Shown piece after piece: positions 1 to 5,257 of a stretch of 5,257 nt of DNA. The stretch is from positions 1 through 5,257 of the forward strand of contig JAZRXL010000076.1 in NCBI GenBank assembly GCA_045600225.1, read 5' to 3'. This DNA is from UBA1181 sp045600225. Its GTDB lineage: Bacteria > Bacteroidota > Bacteroidia > Bacteroidales > Paludibacteraceae. Under the pieces are notes generated by a model that worked only from the letters and a program-made list of their open reading frames with translations, did no database searches and had not been told where the DNA came from. Each line of letters starts with the position of its first letter. Positions within the stretch are counted from its first letter, which is position 1. Position numbers and translations under genes: made by a program.

Positions 1-75
1 AACCCTAAAATAGAAAAAAATAGCCTTTTCTTGAAATGCCAACTTATTGTGTTTCAAATAATTGAAAATCGCAGT

Positions 76-100
76 TCCCCATTAACCATGGGTAAGGGGA
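76..100. repeat. Imperfect inverted repeat in the left intergenic stretch
   Basis: TCCCC at 76-80 pairs with GGGGA at 96-100, and the stem continues through TTA/TAA and CC/GG with single-base bulges around the ATG-containing centre. It lies about 60 bp downstream of the Fic-tail stop on the minus strand, so it could be a weak transcript end for that strand, but no T-run follows directly. The rest of 1-159 shows no gene. It holds only short TTGAAA/TTTCAA repeats at 31-36, 52-57 and 62-67, which can pair in alternative ways. Confidence 0.35.
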
Positions 101-159
101 GTTGTGCACTTTATCAGAGGGGTAAATGAAAGAGCCGTGTATGAGAAAGGTATTTTTTG

Positions 160-306
160 TTATTCTGTAAGTTCACACAATTCATAGTTGGTGCTTCTGC
201 CTCCTTCATTCGTGCTGCGCAATATACCTTTGTCTATCAATTCCTTTATGTCTCGTAGAGCCGTATCTTGCGAACAATGGTTGATTAAAATTTCTATACC
301 AGTTAA
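160..306 (-). pseudogene. Remnant of a Fic-family protein: C-terminal winged-helix tail only
   Basis: Translating the minus strand from 306 down to the TAA at 160-162 gives 48 codons. They include GIEILINHCSQDTALRDIKE followed by LIDKGILRSTNEGGRSTNYE. The pattern of T-A-x-R-D-I-K-x-L-I-x-K-G-I-L followed by G-G-R-S-T-x-Y-E-L is the recognition helix and wing that close many Bacteroidota Fic (DUF4172-type) proteins. No ATG lies in this frame, and the catalytic Fic core with its HPFxxGNGR motif is absent upstream, where the 499-aa gene sits instead. The tail is in the same frame as that gene, immediately after its TGA. I read it as the 3' end of a fic gene whose 5' part was replaced at about position 306. 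The alternative, a C-terminal domain of the 499-aa protein cut off by a recent TGA, is less likely but not excluded. Confidence 0.65.
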
Positions 307-1806
307 TCATCTTCCATATCCGTTCAAAAAATCTTTGAAATATAGGGGTTCATCCCCTTCGCCGCTCCTTAACTGAACATAATCTACGAAGTCACGAAGC
401 TTTGCTGCTGGATTGATGTCGAGAAGATCTTTTGCATACCTTAAAAGATCAAGACTGCAGTCTTTATTGATACTATTCTTGTAAACTTCCACAAGGTCAT
501 TGGGTGTGAAGTAATAGCATTTCAGGGCATAATCCTTCGTATCCAAGAAATAGATTCGGTCGAGGAACTCTGCGTGCATTCTTGCGAACAGCGATTCTCT
601 TTCACCATTATATACTGGATTGCTTAGATAATCAGCTTTCCATGCCCAGTAACATACCTCCATGTGTTCTACGGATTCAGGCTTCTTGTAAGCATTGATA
701 ATCCGTCCGTCATCTGTGTGTATGACCCACGGGTCAAGAAGCGTATCATCGGTCTTATCTGTATTTATCGGTGACGCACAGATTGCCTTATCAATGCAGT
801 CAAGGATGATTTCCAAAAGACCTTTCTTCCGTGTCCAGTCAATCTGATACCAATAGAAGAAATAGAATTCCAGCAGTATCAGGTAGCATTGTTGCTCGCT
901 GAAGATGTGGAAGTCGCACCTCATAATCATATTCTGCCAATGCTCCACGATGGGCTCGACATCTTCTTCTGGATCAAAACGCCATGTGTATTCCAACAAG
1001 AAATCATCAGAAGGCGTATTCTTGTTAAACTCGGATGGCTCGATATGTTTTAGAATCTTTTCTTTCTCTTGGATTATCCAATTATAGAGGATTTCTTCAT
1101 CAGCATCACCTTGAATCTCATCTACAAAGTGTGGATTTACACTTAAACATAGTACATCCGAATAGAATTCACGTTTTGTAATCTTGACGAAGTTCTCTGC
1201 ATGGAGGATGTAATAGTATGCTTCTATCCAGTTTTTCGAATCCACACACAGACGAGCCTTTTCACACCACACATCTGCTTCAACGAGATATGGATAACAA
1301 GGGTGCGACCAACACTCGCTTAACGGATTAATCTCTAATCCTTCTGGCACAATTCGCTCCAATTCACATTCCTCGCCAGATTCCCGCGATGCGGTATAAG
1401 ATAGCCTGATGTGTTCTAATGCCTTATCCGTATGCTCCCATGCTTCAAACAAAGACCTCTGATAATGTAGTTCTCTTCCGTAATAAAGATGCTCAATGCA
1501 TAAACCTAAATGAATGCGCTGGTCGGAATTATATCTTTCACCCTTGAATGTTAGGAGCTTTTCGAGGACAGCGATGCGGTCTATTGGGGTTGTACGGATT
1601 TTCACTTTCTTATATCCAAGCTTTTCGCTCAATTCATCAAGAAAGTCAGATCCATGATTATAATTCTTTAGATACCTGTAAAAACCATTGCGCGAAGGTT
1701 TGTCAGCTATGTCAATGTAATCTTCGGCCATCTCAAGCAAGCGATCATGATAGTCATCTGTTCCATCCCAGTAGGGACTTGCTGTAACCAATTCTTCTGC
1801 TGTCAT
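307..1806 (-). CDS. Hypothetical 499-aa helical, acidic, tryptophan-rich protein
   Basis: I do not recognise this family. The protein is acidic, has 13 tryptophans and many Tyr-rich stretches, and reads as mostly alpha-helical. Helix pairs such as residues 118-138, 190-210 and 328-343 have the aromatic/alanine spacing of TPR-like or other helical-repeat scaffolds, but no consensus repeat can be aligned by eye. There is no signal peptide or membrane segment; the most hydrophobic stretch (about 308-320, LILLEFYFFYWY) is too short and too aromatic. It is therefore probably cytoplasmic. No nuclease, ATPase or protease motif is visible. The start at 1806 is 20 bp after the stop of the DUF1835-like gene, with only an A-rich leader and no clear promoter, so the two are likely co-transcribed. 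The TGA stop is followed in frame by a Fic winged-helix tail (160-306). A helical sensor or scaffold role is possible but is only a guess. Confidence 0.85.
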   Translation of the reverse strand: MTAEELVTASPYWDGTDDYHDRLLEMAEDYIDIADKPSRNGFYRYLKNYNHGSDFLDELSEKLGYKKVKIRTTPIDRIAVLEKLLTFKGERYNSDQRIHLGLCIEHLYYGRELHYQRSLFEAWEHTDKALEHIRLSYTASRESGEECELERIVPEGLEINPLSECWSHPCYPYLVEADVWCEKARLCVDSKNWIEAYYYILHAENFVKITKREFYSDVLCLSVNPHFVDEIQGDADEEILYNWIIQEKEKILKHIEPSEFNKNTPSDDFLLEYTWRFDPEEDVEPIVEHWQNMIMRCDFHIFSEQQCYLILLEFYFFYWYQIDWTRKKGLLEIILDCIDKAICASPINTDKTDDTLLDPWVIHTDDGRIINAYKKPESVEHMEVCYWAWKADYLSNPVYNGERESLFARMHAEFLDRIYFLDTKDYALKCYYFTPNDLVEVYKNSINKDCSLDLLRYAKDLLDINPAAKLRDFVDYVQLRSGEGDEPLYFKDFLNGYGR

Positions 1807-1826
1807 TTCTGTTTTTAAATATTTAG

Positions 1827-2558
1827 TTATTTGCTTTTTATGGTGATGTCACTGTTTATCTCGAATTTCTCCAGTTTATCTACAATCCGATCTGCATATA
1901 TCCAATCTGGAGTGTCGTCATTCCACTTCACCATTAAGTTGGCCACAATCCTCCAAAATTTGGTTTCTTTAGACATTTCGTCATAAATCAACTTGTCTAA
2001 TTCGTCGAATGAAATCATTCTTAAACCTTTACCATAATCATGTGTGATGTATGCATAATTGTCTTGCATTTTCCATCTGTACCATTCCTTTTTGTATAAA
2101 AGTTTTTCTTCTTGTGTTACTTTTGTTGTAAAAGTGTGGTATGCAGTATTTTCAAATCTCGCATCTGATAATTCAGCAGGGCAGATATAATATTTCCGTT
2201 CTGATTTGAAATGTTCAGAGTTATCAATATCCACCTCATACAAATTATCTGAGGCAATAAGGTCTGCAAACATATAAAGTGCTAACATTTCACTTGCATA
2301 CTGTCCGTGATAAAATATTACTTTATTATACAACGAGAAGTCCAGTTGTACAAAAGACTTCAACTCGTCAAACACCTCTATGCTCTCGTATCGTTTAGTT
2401 GTCTGGAAAAGCTCACGATCAGAGTAATCCTTGGGGATATATACGTGAGCCAAACTTACAGGGAAACAGAAAAACTCATCGTCAAGATTCTTGTCTGGTA
2501 TGAGTTTGAACAATCTGTAACAACTTTTAGAAGTAAAAATGTAAAGATCCTTATTCAT
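1827..2558 (-). CDS. DUF1835/DUF3658-like protein, 243 aa
   Basis: The protein has the two-part layout of the DUF1835 plus DUF3658 family, whose function is not established. Residues 1-112 look like the DUF1835 half, with an initial strand (DLYIFTS), a CFP segment at 31-33, and VIFYHGQYASEMLALYMFAD at 80-99, matching the usual strand plus 'W/YHG...' helix. Residues 157-235 look like DUF3658: EWYRWKMQDN, then DELDKLI, KFWRIVANLM, and PDWIYADRIVDKLEKF, which corresponds to the usual D-x-x-x-x-x-R-x-x-x-L ending. No signal peptide or membrane segment is seen. I chose the ATG at 2556-2558. An in-frame ATG at 2609 would put the start inside the terminator hairpin and upstream of the likely promoter. 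The next gene begins 20 bp downstream, so these two form a unit. The match was made by eye on weakly conserved families. Confidence 0.85.
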   Translation of the reverse strand: MNKDLYIFTSKSCYRLFKLIPDKNLDDEFFCFPVSLAHVYIPKDYSDRELFQTTKRYESIEVFDELKSFVQLDFSLYNKVIFYHGQYASEMLALYMFADLIASDNLYEVDIDNSEHFKSERKYYICPAELSDARFENTAYHTFTTKVTQEEKLLYKKEWYRWKMQDNYAYITHDYGKGLRMISFDELDKLIYDEMSKETKFWRIVANLMVKWNDDTPDWIYADRIVDKLEKFEINSDITIKSK

Positions 2559-2585
2559 GTTTTGTTGTTTTTTAGTTTCACGATG

Positions 2586-2593
2586 CAAAATTA
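2586..2593 (-). promoter_or_regulatory. Candidate Bacteroidota -7 box for the DUF1835-like gene and the 499-aa gene
   Basis: The minus strand reads TAATTTTG, an exact TAnnTTTG match. It lies 27 bp upstream of the chosen ATG, nearly the same distance as the box in front of the 144-aa gene. No TTTG lies at the usual spacing for a -33 element; the nearest gives a 13-bp gap. The box also coincides with the T-rich tail of the terminator, so the match may be fortuitous. Confidence 0.35.
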
Positions 2594-2629
2594 AAACAGG
2601 GTTATGCAAACGGTGTGCACAACCCTGTT
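2586..2629 (-). terminator. Rho-independent terminator after the UDG-like gene
   Basis: Arms at 2616-2629 and 2595-2608 form a 14-bp stem with a 7-nt loop (2609-2615). Read on the minus strand, the single non-Watson-Crick position is a G-U pair, whereas on the plus strand it is an A-C mismatch, so the structure favours minus-strand RNA. It is followed by TTAATTTTG. It begins about 20 bp after the stop of the 258-aa gene and separates the three-gene unit from the two genes downstream. Confidence 0.75.
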
Positions 2630-2650
2630 AAAAAAGAGATATATGTGGGA

Positions 2651-3427
2651 TCATTTTTTTAGCCAGTCACATAATTCTAACCATTCATCTGGTTTGAATA
2701 AATATTTTTCTCTATCTTCGTTGTTTCGATATTCCATCACATACTCCATGATATAAGTAAGACTGGTATTCTTTATTTCTTTATTATTGATTCGTTTGCC
2801 AGAATCAATGAACCCCACAATCTTATAAAGAGGAAATCTTGTAAGCCGATCATTAGTCAAACATCGTGGAAGGTTTGGTGTATTTTCTCTTGTAACGATT
2901 TCTACTTTGTAACCCATCCACGGATTGAACGCATCATTGCCCCCACCATGACTCTTTATTCCCCAATAATACATAGAAGCTCTGTTTGCATGTACTATCA
3001 TTTTAGGAGCCATGTCTTCTATGGCTAATTGTGTTATTTTCAAAAAGCTTGCTCGGATATCATTTGCTTCGCGGAAAACATTCTCAAATCCTCGTTGTTG
3101 ATGGGTTTCACGTATAGGGAATAAATCAATGTATGGAATAGAGTTTTTGAGAACTCCAAATTGATTCTTTTTCTTTGTCCAATGCCTACCTTCTGCGGTT
3201 GCAAAAGTAAATTCACGACATTCTCGCGGAAAATCTTCACGGTGTTTTTCATCGTATGATGGATTTATGCCAGTAAGCATTAGTAATGGAGAATCATTAA
3301 CTTTGTCATTATTACAACAAACATATCCTCTTTCTAACACCATTCTGATGTCAGAAGAGAGTTCGGGGCATTGTCTTAAATCTTCGTCCAACGCAAGATA
3401 TTTTGATACTATATCTCTATATTCCAT
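2651..3427 (-). CDS. Uracil-DNA-glycosylase-superfamily-like protein, 258 aa
   Basis: Three blocks in order suggest the UDG alpha/beta fold. LLMLTGINPSYDE (48-60) looks like the first strand and the G-I-N-P active-site loop of MUG/TDG-type enzymes. YIDLFPIRE (99-107) fits a core strand. APKMIVHANRASMYYWG (140-156) fits the strand-helix segment usually written 'Pkvivalgk-A...lG'. The final H-P-S motif that inserts into DNA is not evident; the nearest counterpart may be around GFIDSGKRINN (205-215). Activity is therefore uncertain, and the protein may bind or process a modified or damaged base or nucleotide without being a classical glycosylase. It is cytoplasmic, with no signal peptide. Its ATG overlaps the stop of the WYL gene by one base (TAATG), implying translational coupling. 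It ends in TGA and is followed by a strong terminator. The existence of the gene is sure; the family assignment is moderate. Confidence 0.85.
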   Translation of the reverse strand: MEYRDIVSKYLALDEDLRQCPELSSDIRMVLERGYVCCNNDKVNDSPLLMLTGINPSYDEKHREDFPRECREFTFATAEGRHWTKKKNQFGVLKNSIPYIDLFPIRETHQQRGFENVFREANDIRASFLKITQLAIEDMAPKMIVHANRASMYYWGIKSHGGGNDAFNPWMGYKVEIVTRENTPNLPRCLTNDRLTRFPLYKIVGFIDSGKRINNKEIKNTSLTYIMEYVMEYRNNEDREKYLFKPDEWLELCDWLKK

Positions 3428-4344
3428 TACAATCCTCTTTTATAAATGTTATGCATCATGCGCGTCATTTCTATGATTTCTTCTCTCAAGTAATTCGGTT
3501 CCAGCACCTCAACTTGCGTGCCCATTCTTAGTACCTCCTGATAGAAGTCATAGAATGGACGGATATGTAGCTCGAATACACTGTAGTTTTCATTCCGCTC
3601 TATCTCTTGCTGACTCTCATGAATCGGAAGGTCACGGATATAGTTGGCTTGGAATGCCGTTGCTTTCAGGCGGACACGAGTCACTTCTGGACCATGTTCA
3701 TCACTCATTACACCATAACAGTCACGGAAAAATTTTTCTGCGGAGAAGTCTTCCGGAACCTTGAATGTCTCGTCAATAACGGCTAACTCCTCAATGCGGT
3801 CGAGACAGAACCTTTGCACCTTGCCAAGATTCGTAGCATGGGCAACCACATACCACCGCTGATGCCACAAACGCAGAAGGTACGGTTCGATAACAAGTAG
3901 CGAATCTCTGTTCTCAAAGTAATCATGATAGACAACCCTCAGTCGCTTATCCTGTTTCATCGCCTCCATGATGTTTTGCAGATGTTCAATGCTGGAAGGC
4001 ACTTCTTCAAGCATGATACGATTGTGCAAACACTTATTTCCCATCAGTGCATTGCTCACGCTGTTGGTACTATAGAGCCATCGCTCCATGCTTCCACTCC
4101 TAAGTTCATCAGGATTCTCCAGATAGTATCGGTACTCACCCCGACCTTCGTTCGATACGATGATGCCGAATGTATCGAACACCACATCTATCCACTTGTG
4201 TAGCGTTCGTTTCGGCAGGTCAAGACCACTACTCAATGTCTCATTGTCCTTCCACTTCTGGTTCAGATCCGCAAACGAAATCTTCCCAGCCTTGCGGATG
4301 GTATCAACGAGCCACACTATCTTATTTGTCTGGTTTATGGGCAT
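3427..4344 (-). CDS. WYL-domain transcriptional regulator, 305 aa
   Basis: The protein is a DNA-binding regulator with a ligand-sensing domain. Residues 1-75 form an N-terminal winged helix-turn-helix: KIVWLVDTIRKAGKISFADL, then LPKRTLHKWIDVVFDTFGI as the likely recognition helix, and EYRYYL as the wing. Residues about 118-190 are the WYL domain, with IEPYLLRLWHQRWYVVAH (the W-Y-V form of the W-Y-L motif at 164-166) and RFCLDRI (178-184). Residues about 222-300 are the C-terminal WCX extension (VTRVRLKA, then VLRMGTQVEVLEPNYLREEI). The length is normal for the family. WYL proteins such as BrxR and CapW control phage-defence operons and may sense nucleic acids. The start is 6 bp after the stop of the 144-aa gene, without a clear Shine-Dalgarno site, and the stop overlaps the next ATG. 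It is most likely the regulator of its own operon. Confidence 0.93.
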   Translation of the reverse strand: MPINQTNKIVWLVDTIRKAGKISFADLNQKWKDNETLSSGLDLPKRTLHKWIDVVFDTFGIIVSNEGRGEYRYYLENPDELRSGSMERWLYSTNSVSNALMGNKCLHNRIMLEEVPSSIEHLQNIMEAMKQDKRLRVVYHDYFENRDSLLVIEPYLLRLWHQRWYVVAHATNLGKVQRFCLDRIEELAVIDETFKVPEDFSAEKFFRDCYGVMSDEHGPEVTRVRLKATAFQANYIRDLPIHESQQEIERNENYSVFELHIRPFYDFYQEVLRMGTQVEVLEPNYLREEIIEMTRMMHNIYKRGL

Positions 4345-4350
4345 ATAAAG

Positions 4351-4785
4351 TTAATGAGAACGAAAATCAATCAAGGTTTTCAATTGATGTTCTGCAAGTG
4401 AATAGTATTTCAACTTCTCTTGGATTTCCTCTATGTCTAAGCCTGTAAGTTCTGATAATGACATGTTTACCAAAGCTTCAGCCGCTGATTGATGAATGTT
4501 GTACTTGCTCTTTAACGCATCGATACTTGCGCTAAGGGTATTTGCTTGTCTGTTTATGAGGATTATGTCTTCAATAGGATTTTCACAATCGAACACTTTG
4601 CTCCAATCCTCATAAATCTCCTTGCCCTGCTTTGCCCAATGATAGATCTCTTCTACATTGCGGTACATTGCAGAGAAATCAGCTTCTTCAATAGTGACGC
4701 AACCTTCCTCGGTGCACATCACCATCAGTTTCTCTGTTACTTGATTACCATTTTCATTAATATAGACAACTTCTTTTTTTTTCAT
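4351..4785 (-). CDS. Small protein with a GyrA/ParC C-gate-like C-terminal half, 144 aa
   Basis: Residues 1-35 are a basic start and short strands (EVVYINENGNQVTEKLMVMC). Residues 40-65 form a helix. Residues 71-140 closely follow the coiled-coil/C-gate region of type IIA topoisomerase subunit A. IEDIILINRQANTLSASIDA matches 'idevI.lIR...t...A...L', and AAEALVNMSLSELTGL (101-116) matches the hallmark 'QA.AIL.MRL..LTGLE' that precedes the long helix (EEIQEKLKYYSLAEHQLKTLI). The catalytic tyrosine region, the winged helix and the beta-pinwheel are all missing, so it cannot cut DNA. It may dimerise through this segment, bind or mimic gyrase, or simply reuse the fold. I start it at 4785, 25 bp from an exact -7 box; an in-frame ATG at 4845 lies upstream of that box. 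It is the first gene of a three-gene operon. The gene call is solid; the topoisomerase likeness is by motif only. Confidence 0.85.
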   Translation of the reverse strand: MKKKEVVYINENGNQVTEKLMVMCTEEGCVTIEEADFSAMYRNVEEIYHWAKQGKEIYEDWSKVFDCENPIEDIILINRQANTLSASIDALKSKYNIHQSAAEALVNMSLSELTGLDIEEIQEKLKYYSLAEHQLKTLIDFRSH

Positions 4786-4805
4786 ATTAACTAAATTTGA
4801 TATTA

Positions 4806-4846
4806 TTGTGCAAAGATACCAATAAGCTGTGCTATTCTTGTGCACT
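4806..4846. promoter_or_regulatory. Candidate operator: phased TGTGC repeats over the operon promoter
   Basis: TTGTGCA at 4806-4812, CTGTGCT at 4827-4833 and TTGTGCA at 4838-4844 start 21 and 11 bp apart, close to two and one helical turns, so they lie on one face of the DNA. The first touches the -7 box. The last extends to TTGTGCACT, which recurs at 102-110, and TTGTGCAC recurs on the minus strand at 2615-2622 upstream of the second gene pair. The obvious candidate binder is the WYL regulator; this is inference. Confidence 0.35.
4811..4818 (-). promoter_or_regulatory. Bacteroidota -7 promoter box for the three-gene operon
   Basis: The minus strand reads TATCTTTG, an exact TAnnTTTG match, 25 bp upstream of the ATG at 4785, leaving a short leader of about 20 nt. 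No clear TTTG sits at the -33 position, so the promoter may be weak or need an activator. Helically phased TTGTGCA-type repeats overlap and flank it. Confidence 0.6.
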
Positions 4847-4926
4847 ACCTTGTCAAAACAATGTGAAATTCAGGAAAATAAATGACTTCACTAAGAAACT
4901 GTTTAAATTTAATTCAAAACTAATTT

Positions 4927-4948
4927 GAGAGGCCAGAAAAAACCTCTC
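4927..4948. repeat. Hairpin inside the IS left end
   Basis: GAGAGG at 4927-4932 pairs perfectly with CCTCTC at 4943-4948 around a 10-nt A-rich loop. It lies between the IS tip and the transposase promoter. Such hairpins in IS ends can block transcription entering from outside and so keep transposase expression low; that role is inferred here. Confidence 0.5.
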
Positions 4949-4977
4949 TAAAATACGCTTAAAATATTGATTATCAG

Positions 4978-5008
4978 TTTGATAAGTGGATAAAAATTCG
5001 TAACTTTA
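4978..5008 (+). promoter_or_regulatory. Promoter of the IS5-family transposase
   Basis: TTTG at 4978-4981 is followed after exactly 19 bp by TAACTTTA at 5001-5008. This is a full -33 box and a 7-of-8 match to TAnnTTTG at the standard Bacteroidota spacing, 21 bp before the ATG at 5030. Confidence 0.55.
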
Positions 5009-5029
5009 AAGGTACCAAACATTAAAGGA

Positions 5030-5257
5030 ATGAACAGTTATCCAACAAATCTCACCGATAATCAGTGGCAAGTTATAGAAAAGTTTTTAAATGTGCAAGA
5101 GAGAAAGCGCAAGTACCCTCTCAGAAACATTGTAAATGCGATCAATTACCTTCTCAAATCAGGGTGTCAGTGGAGGATGCTCCCAAAAGATTTCCCTCCT
5201 TACAACCTTGTTTACTACTATTTCTCCAAATGGAAGAACGAAGGTGTTTTTGAGGAT
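5030..5257 (+). CDS. IS5-family transposase, N-terminal 76 residues (runs off the window)
   Basis: This frame is open from ATG at 5030 to the window end. It begins MNSYPTNLTDNQWQVIEKFL and continues with PLRNIVNAINYLLKSGCQWR (30-49) and MLPKDFPPYNLVYYYFSKW (50-68). The blocks L-T-D-x-Q-W, L-R-x-I-V-N-A-I-x-Y-L-L-x-x-G-C-Q-W-R-M-L-P-x-D-F-P-P and V-Y-Y-Y-F-x-x-W are the DUF4096-type N-terminal DNA-binding region of IS5-family DDE transposases (IS427/IS1031-like). The catalytic DDE core lies beyond the window, so it cannot be judged whether the gene is intact or split by a programmed frameshift. An AAAGGA immediately before the ATG is too close to be an ideal ribosome site. A promoter sits just upstream. 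Confidence 0.92.
   Translation, partial: MNSYPTNLTDNQWQVIEKFLNVQERKRKYPLRNIVNAINYLLKSGCQWRMLPKDFPPYNLVYYYFSKWKNEGVFED

Larger units (their letters stand above)
4895..5257 (+). mobile_element. Left end of an IS5-family insertion sequence, cut by the window edge
   Basis: The transposase start at 5030 identifies the element. Its outer end is inferred. The stretch GAAACTGTTTAAATTT at 4895-4910 looks like an IS5-type terminal repeat, and TAA just before it (4892-4894) would fit a 3-bp TNA target duplication as in the IS1031 group. The right end is outside the window, so the terminal repeat and duplication cannot be confirmed. The element points away from the minus-strand operon, with its edge about 75 bp beyond that operon's promoter box. 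Confidence 0.75.

Noticed and set aside
307..309. TGA recoded as an amino acid, joining the 499-aa protein to the Fic tail
   Set aside because: The 258-aa gene also ends in TGA in a sensible place, and nothing suggests an altered code or a selenocysteine element. Replacement of the 5' part of a fic gene is simpler.
188..376. Plus-strand open frame of 62 codons
   Set aside because: It is antisense to the Fic tail and the end of the 499-aa gene, with no promoter or recognisable domain; it is a shadow.
2559..2609. Longer N-terminus for the DUF1835-like gene starting at the ATG at 2609
   Set aside because: It would start in the terminator hairpin and upstream of the -7 box, and the extra 17 residues do not resemble the family's N-terminus.
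4786..4845. Longer N-terminus for the 144-aa protein starting at the ATG at 4845
   Set aside because: This start is upstream of the TATCTTTG promoter box, so it would not be on the transcript, and the added residues look like translated intergenic DNA.
102..4846. TTGTGCACT present at both 102-110 and 4838-4846, as possible attachment-site direct repeats of an integrated island
   Set aside because: Nine bases is too short, there is no integrase in view, and a similar motif at 2615-2622 and the phased copies at the promoter fit an operator better.
5065..5253. Plus-strand open frame of 62 codons near the right edge
   Set aside because: It overlaps the transposase frame, which matches the IS5 family residue by residue; this is the wrong frame.

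Overview
The window looks like an accessory locus from a Bacteroidota genome, most likely Bacteroidales such as Bacteroides or Prevotella. The evidence is the AT-rich DNA, leaders that lack clear Shine-Dalgarno sites, TAnnTTTG-type -7 promoter boxes (4811-4818 and 2586-2593 on the minus strand, and a near match at 5001-5008 on the plus strand), and protein families typical of that phylum. The species cannot be told from the sequence.

Layout, right to left in the direction of transcription of the minus-strand genes. At the right edge (about 4895-5257, plus strand) is the left end of an IS5-family insertion sequence with the first 76 codons of its transposase. Next is a compact minus-strand operon of three genes. 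The first encodes a 144-aa protein whose C-terminal half resembles the C-gate region of DNA gyrase/topoisomerase IV subunit A (4351-4785). The second encodes a WYL-domain transcriptional regulator (3427-4344). The third encodes a 258-aa protein with motifs like those of the uracil-DNA-glycosylase superfamily (2651-3427). The first two are 6 bp apart and the last two overlap in a TAATG. A strong intrinsic terminator (2586-2629) closes this unit.

A second minus-strand pair follows: a 243-aa DUF1835/DUF3658-like protein (1827-2558) and an unrecognised 499-aa acidic, tryptophan-rich, probably all-helical protein (307-1806), 20 bp apart. Directly after the stop codon of the last gene, in the same frame, are 48 codons encoding the winged-helix tail of a Fic-family protein (160-306). 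This is a remnant with no start codon or Fic core and probably marks a recombination junction. The leftmost 159 bases carry no gene, only small inverted repeats.

How the genes may work together is inference. A WYL regulator sits between a topoisomerase-like mini-protein and a possible base-excision-fold protein, beside two proteins of unknown function, a broken fic gene and an IS. That arrangement fits an accessory island concerned with sensing or processing DNA, possibly anti-phage defence. TTGTGCA-type motifs occur at the promoter of the first unit and just upstream of the second, so the WYL protein may control both. No RNA genes or CRISPR arrays were seen.
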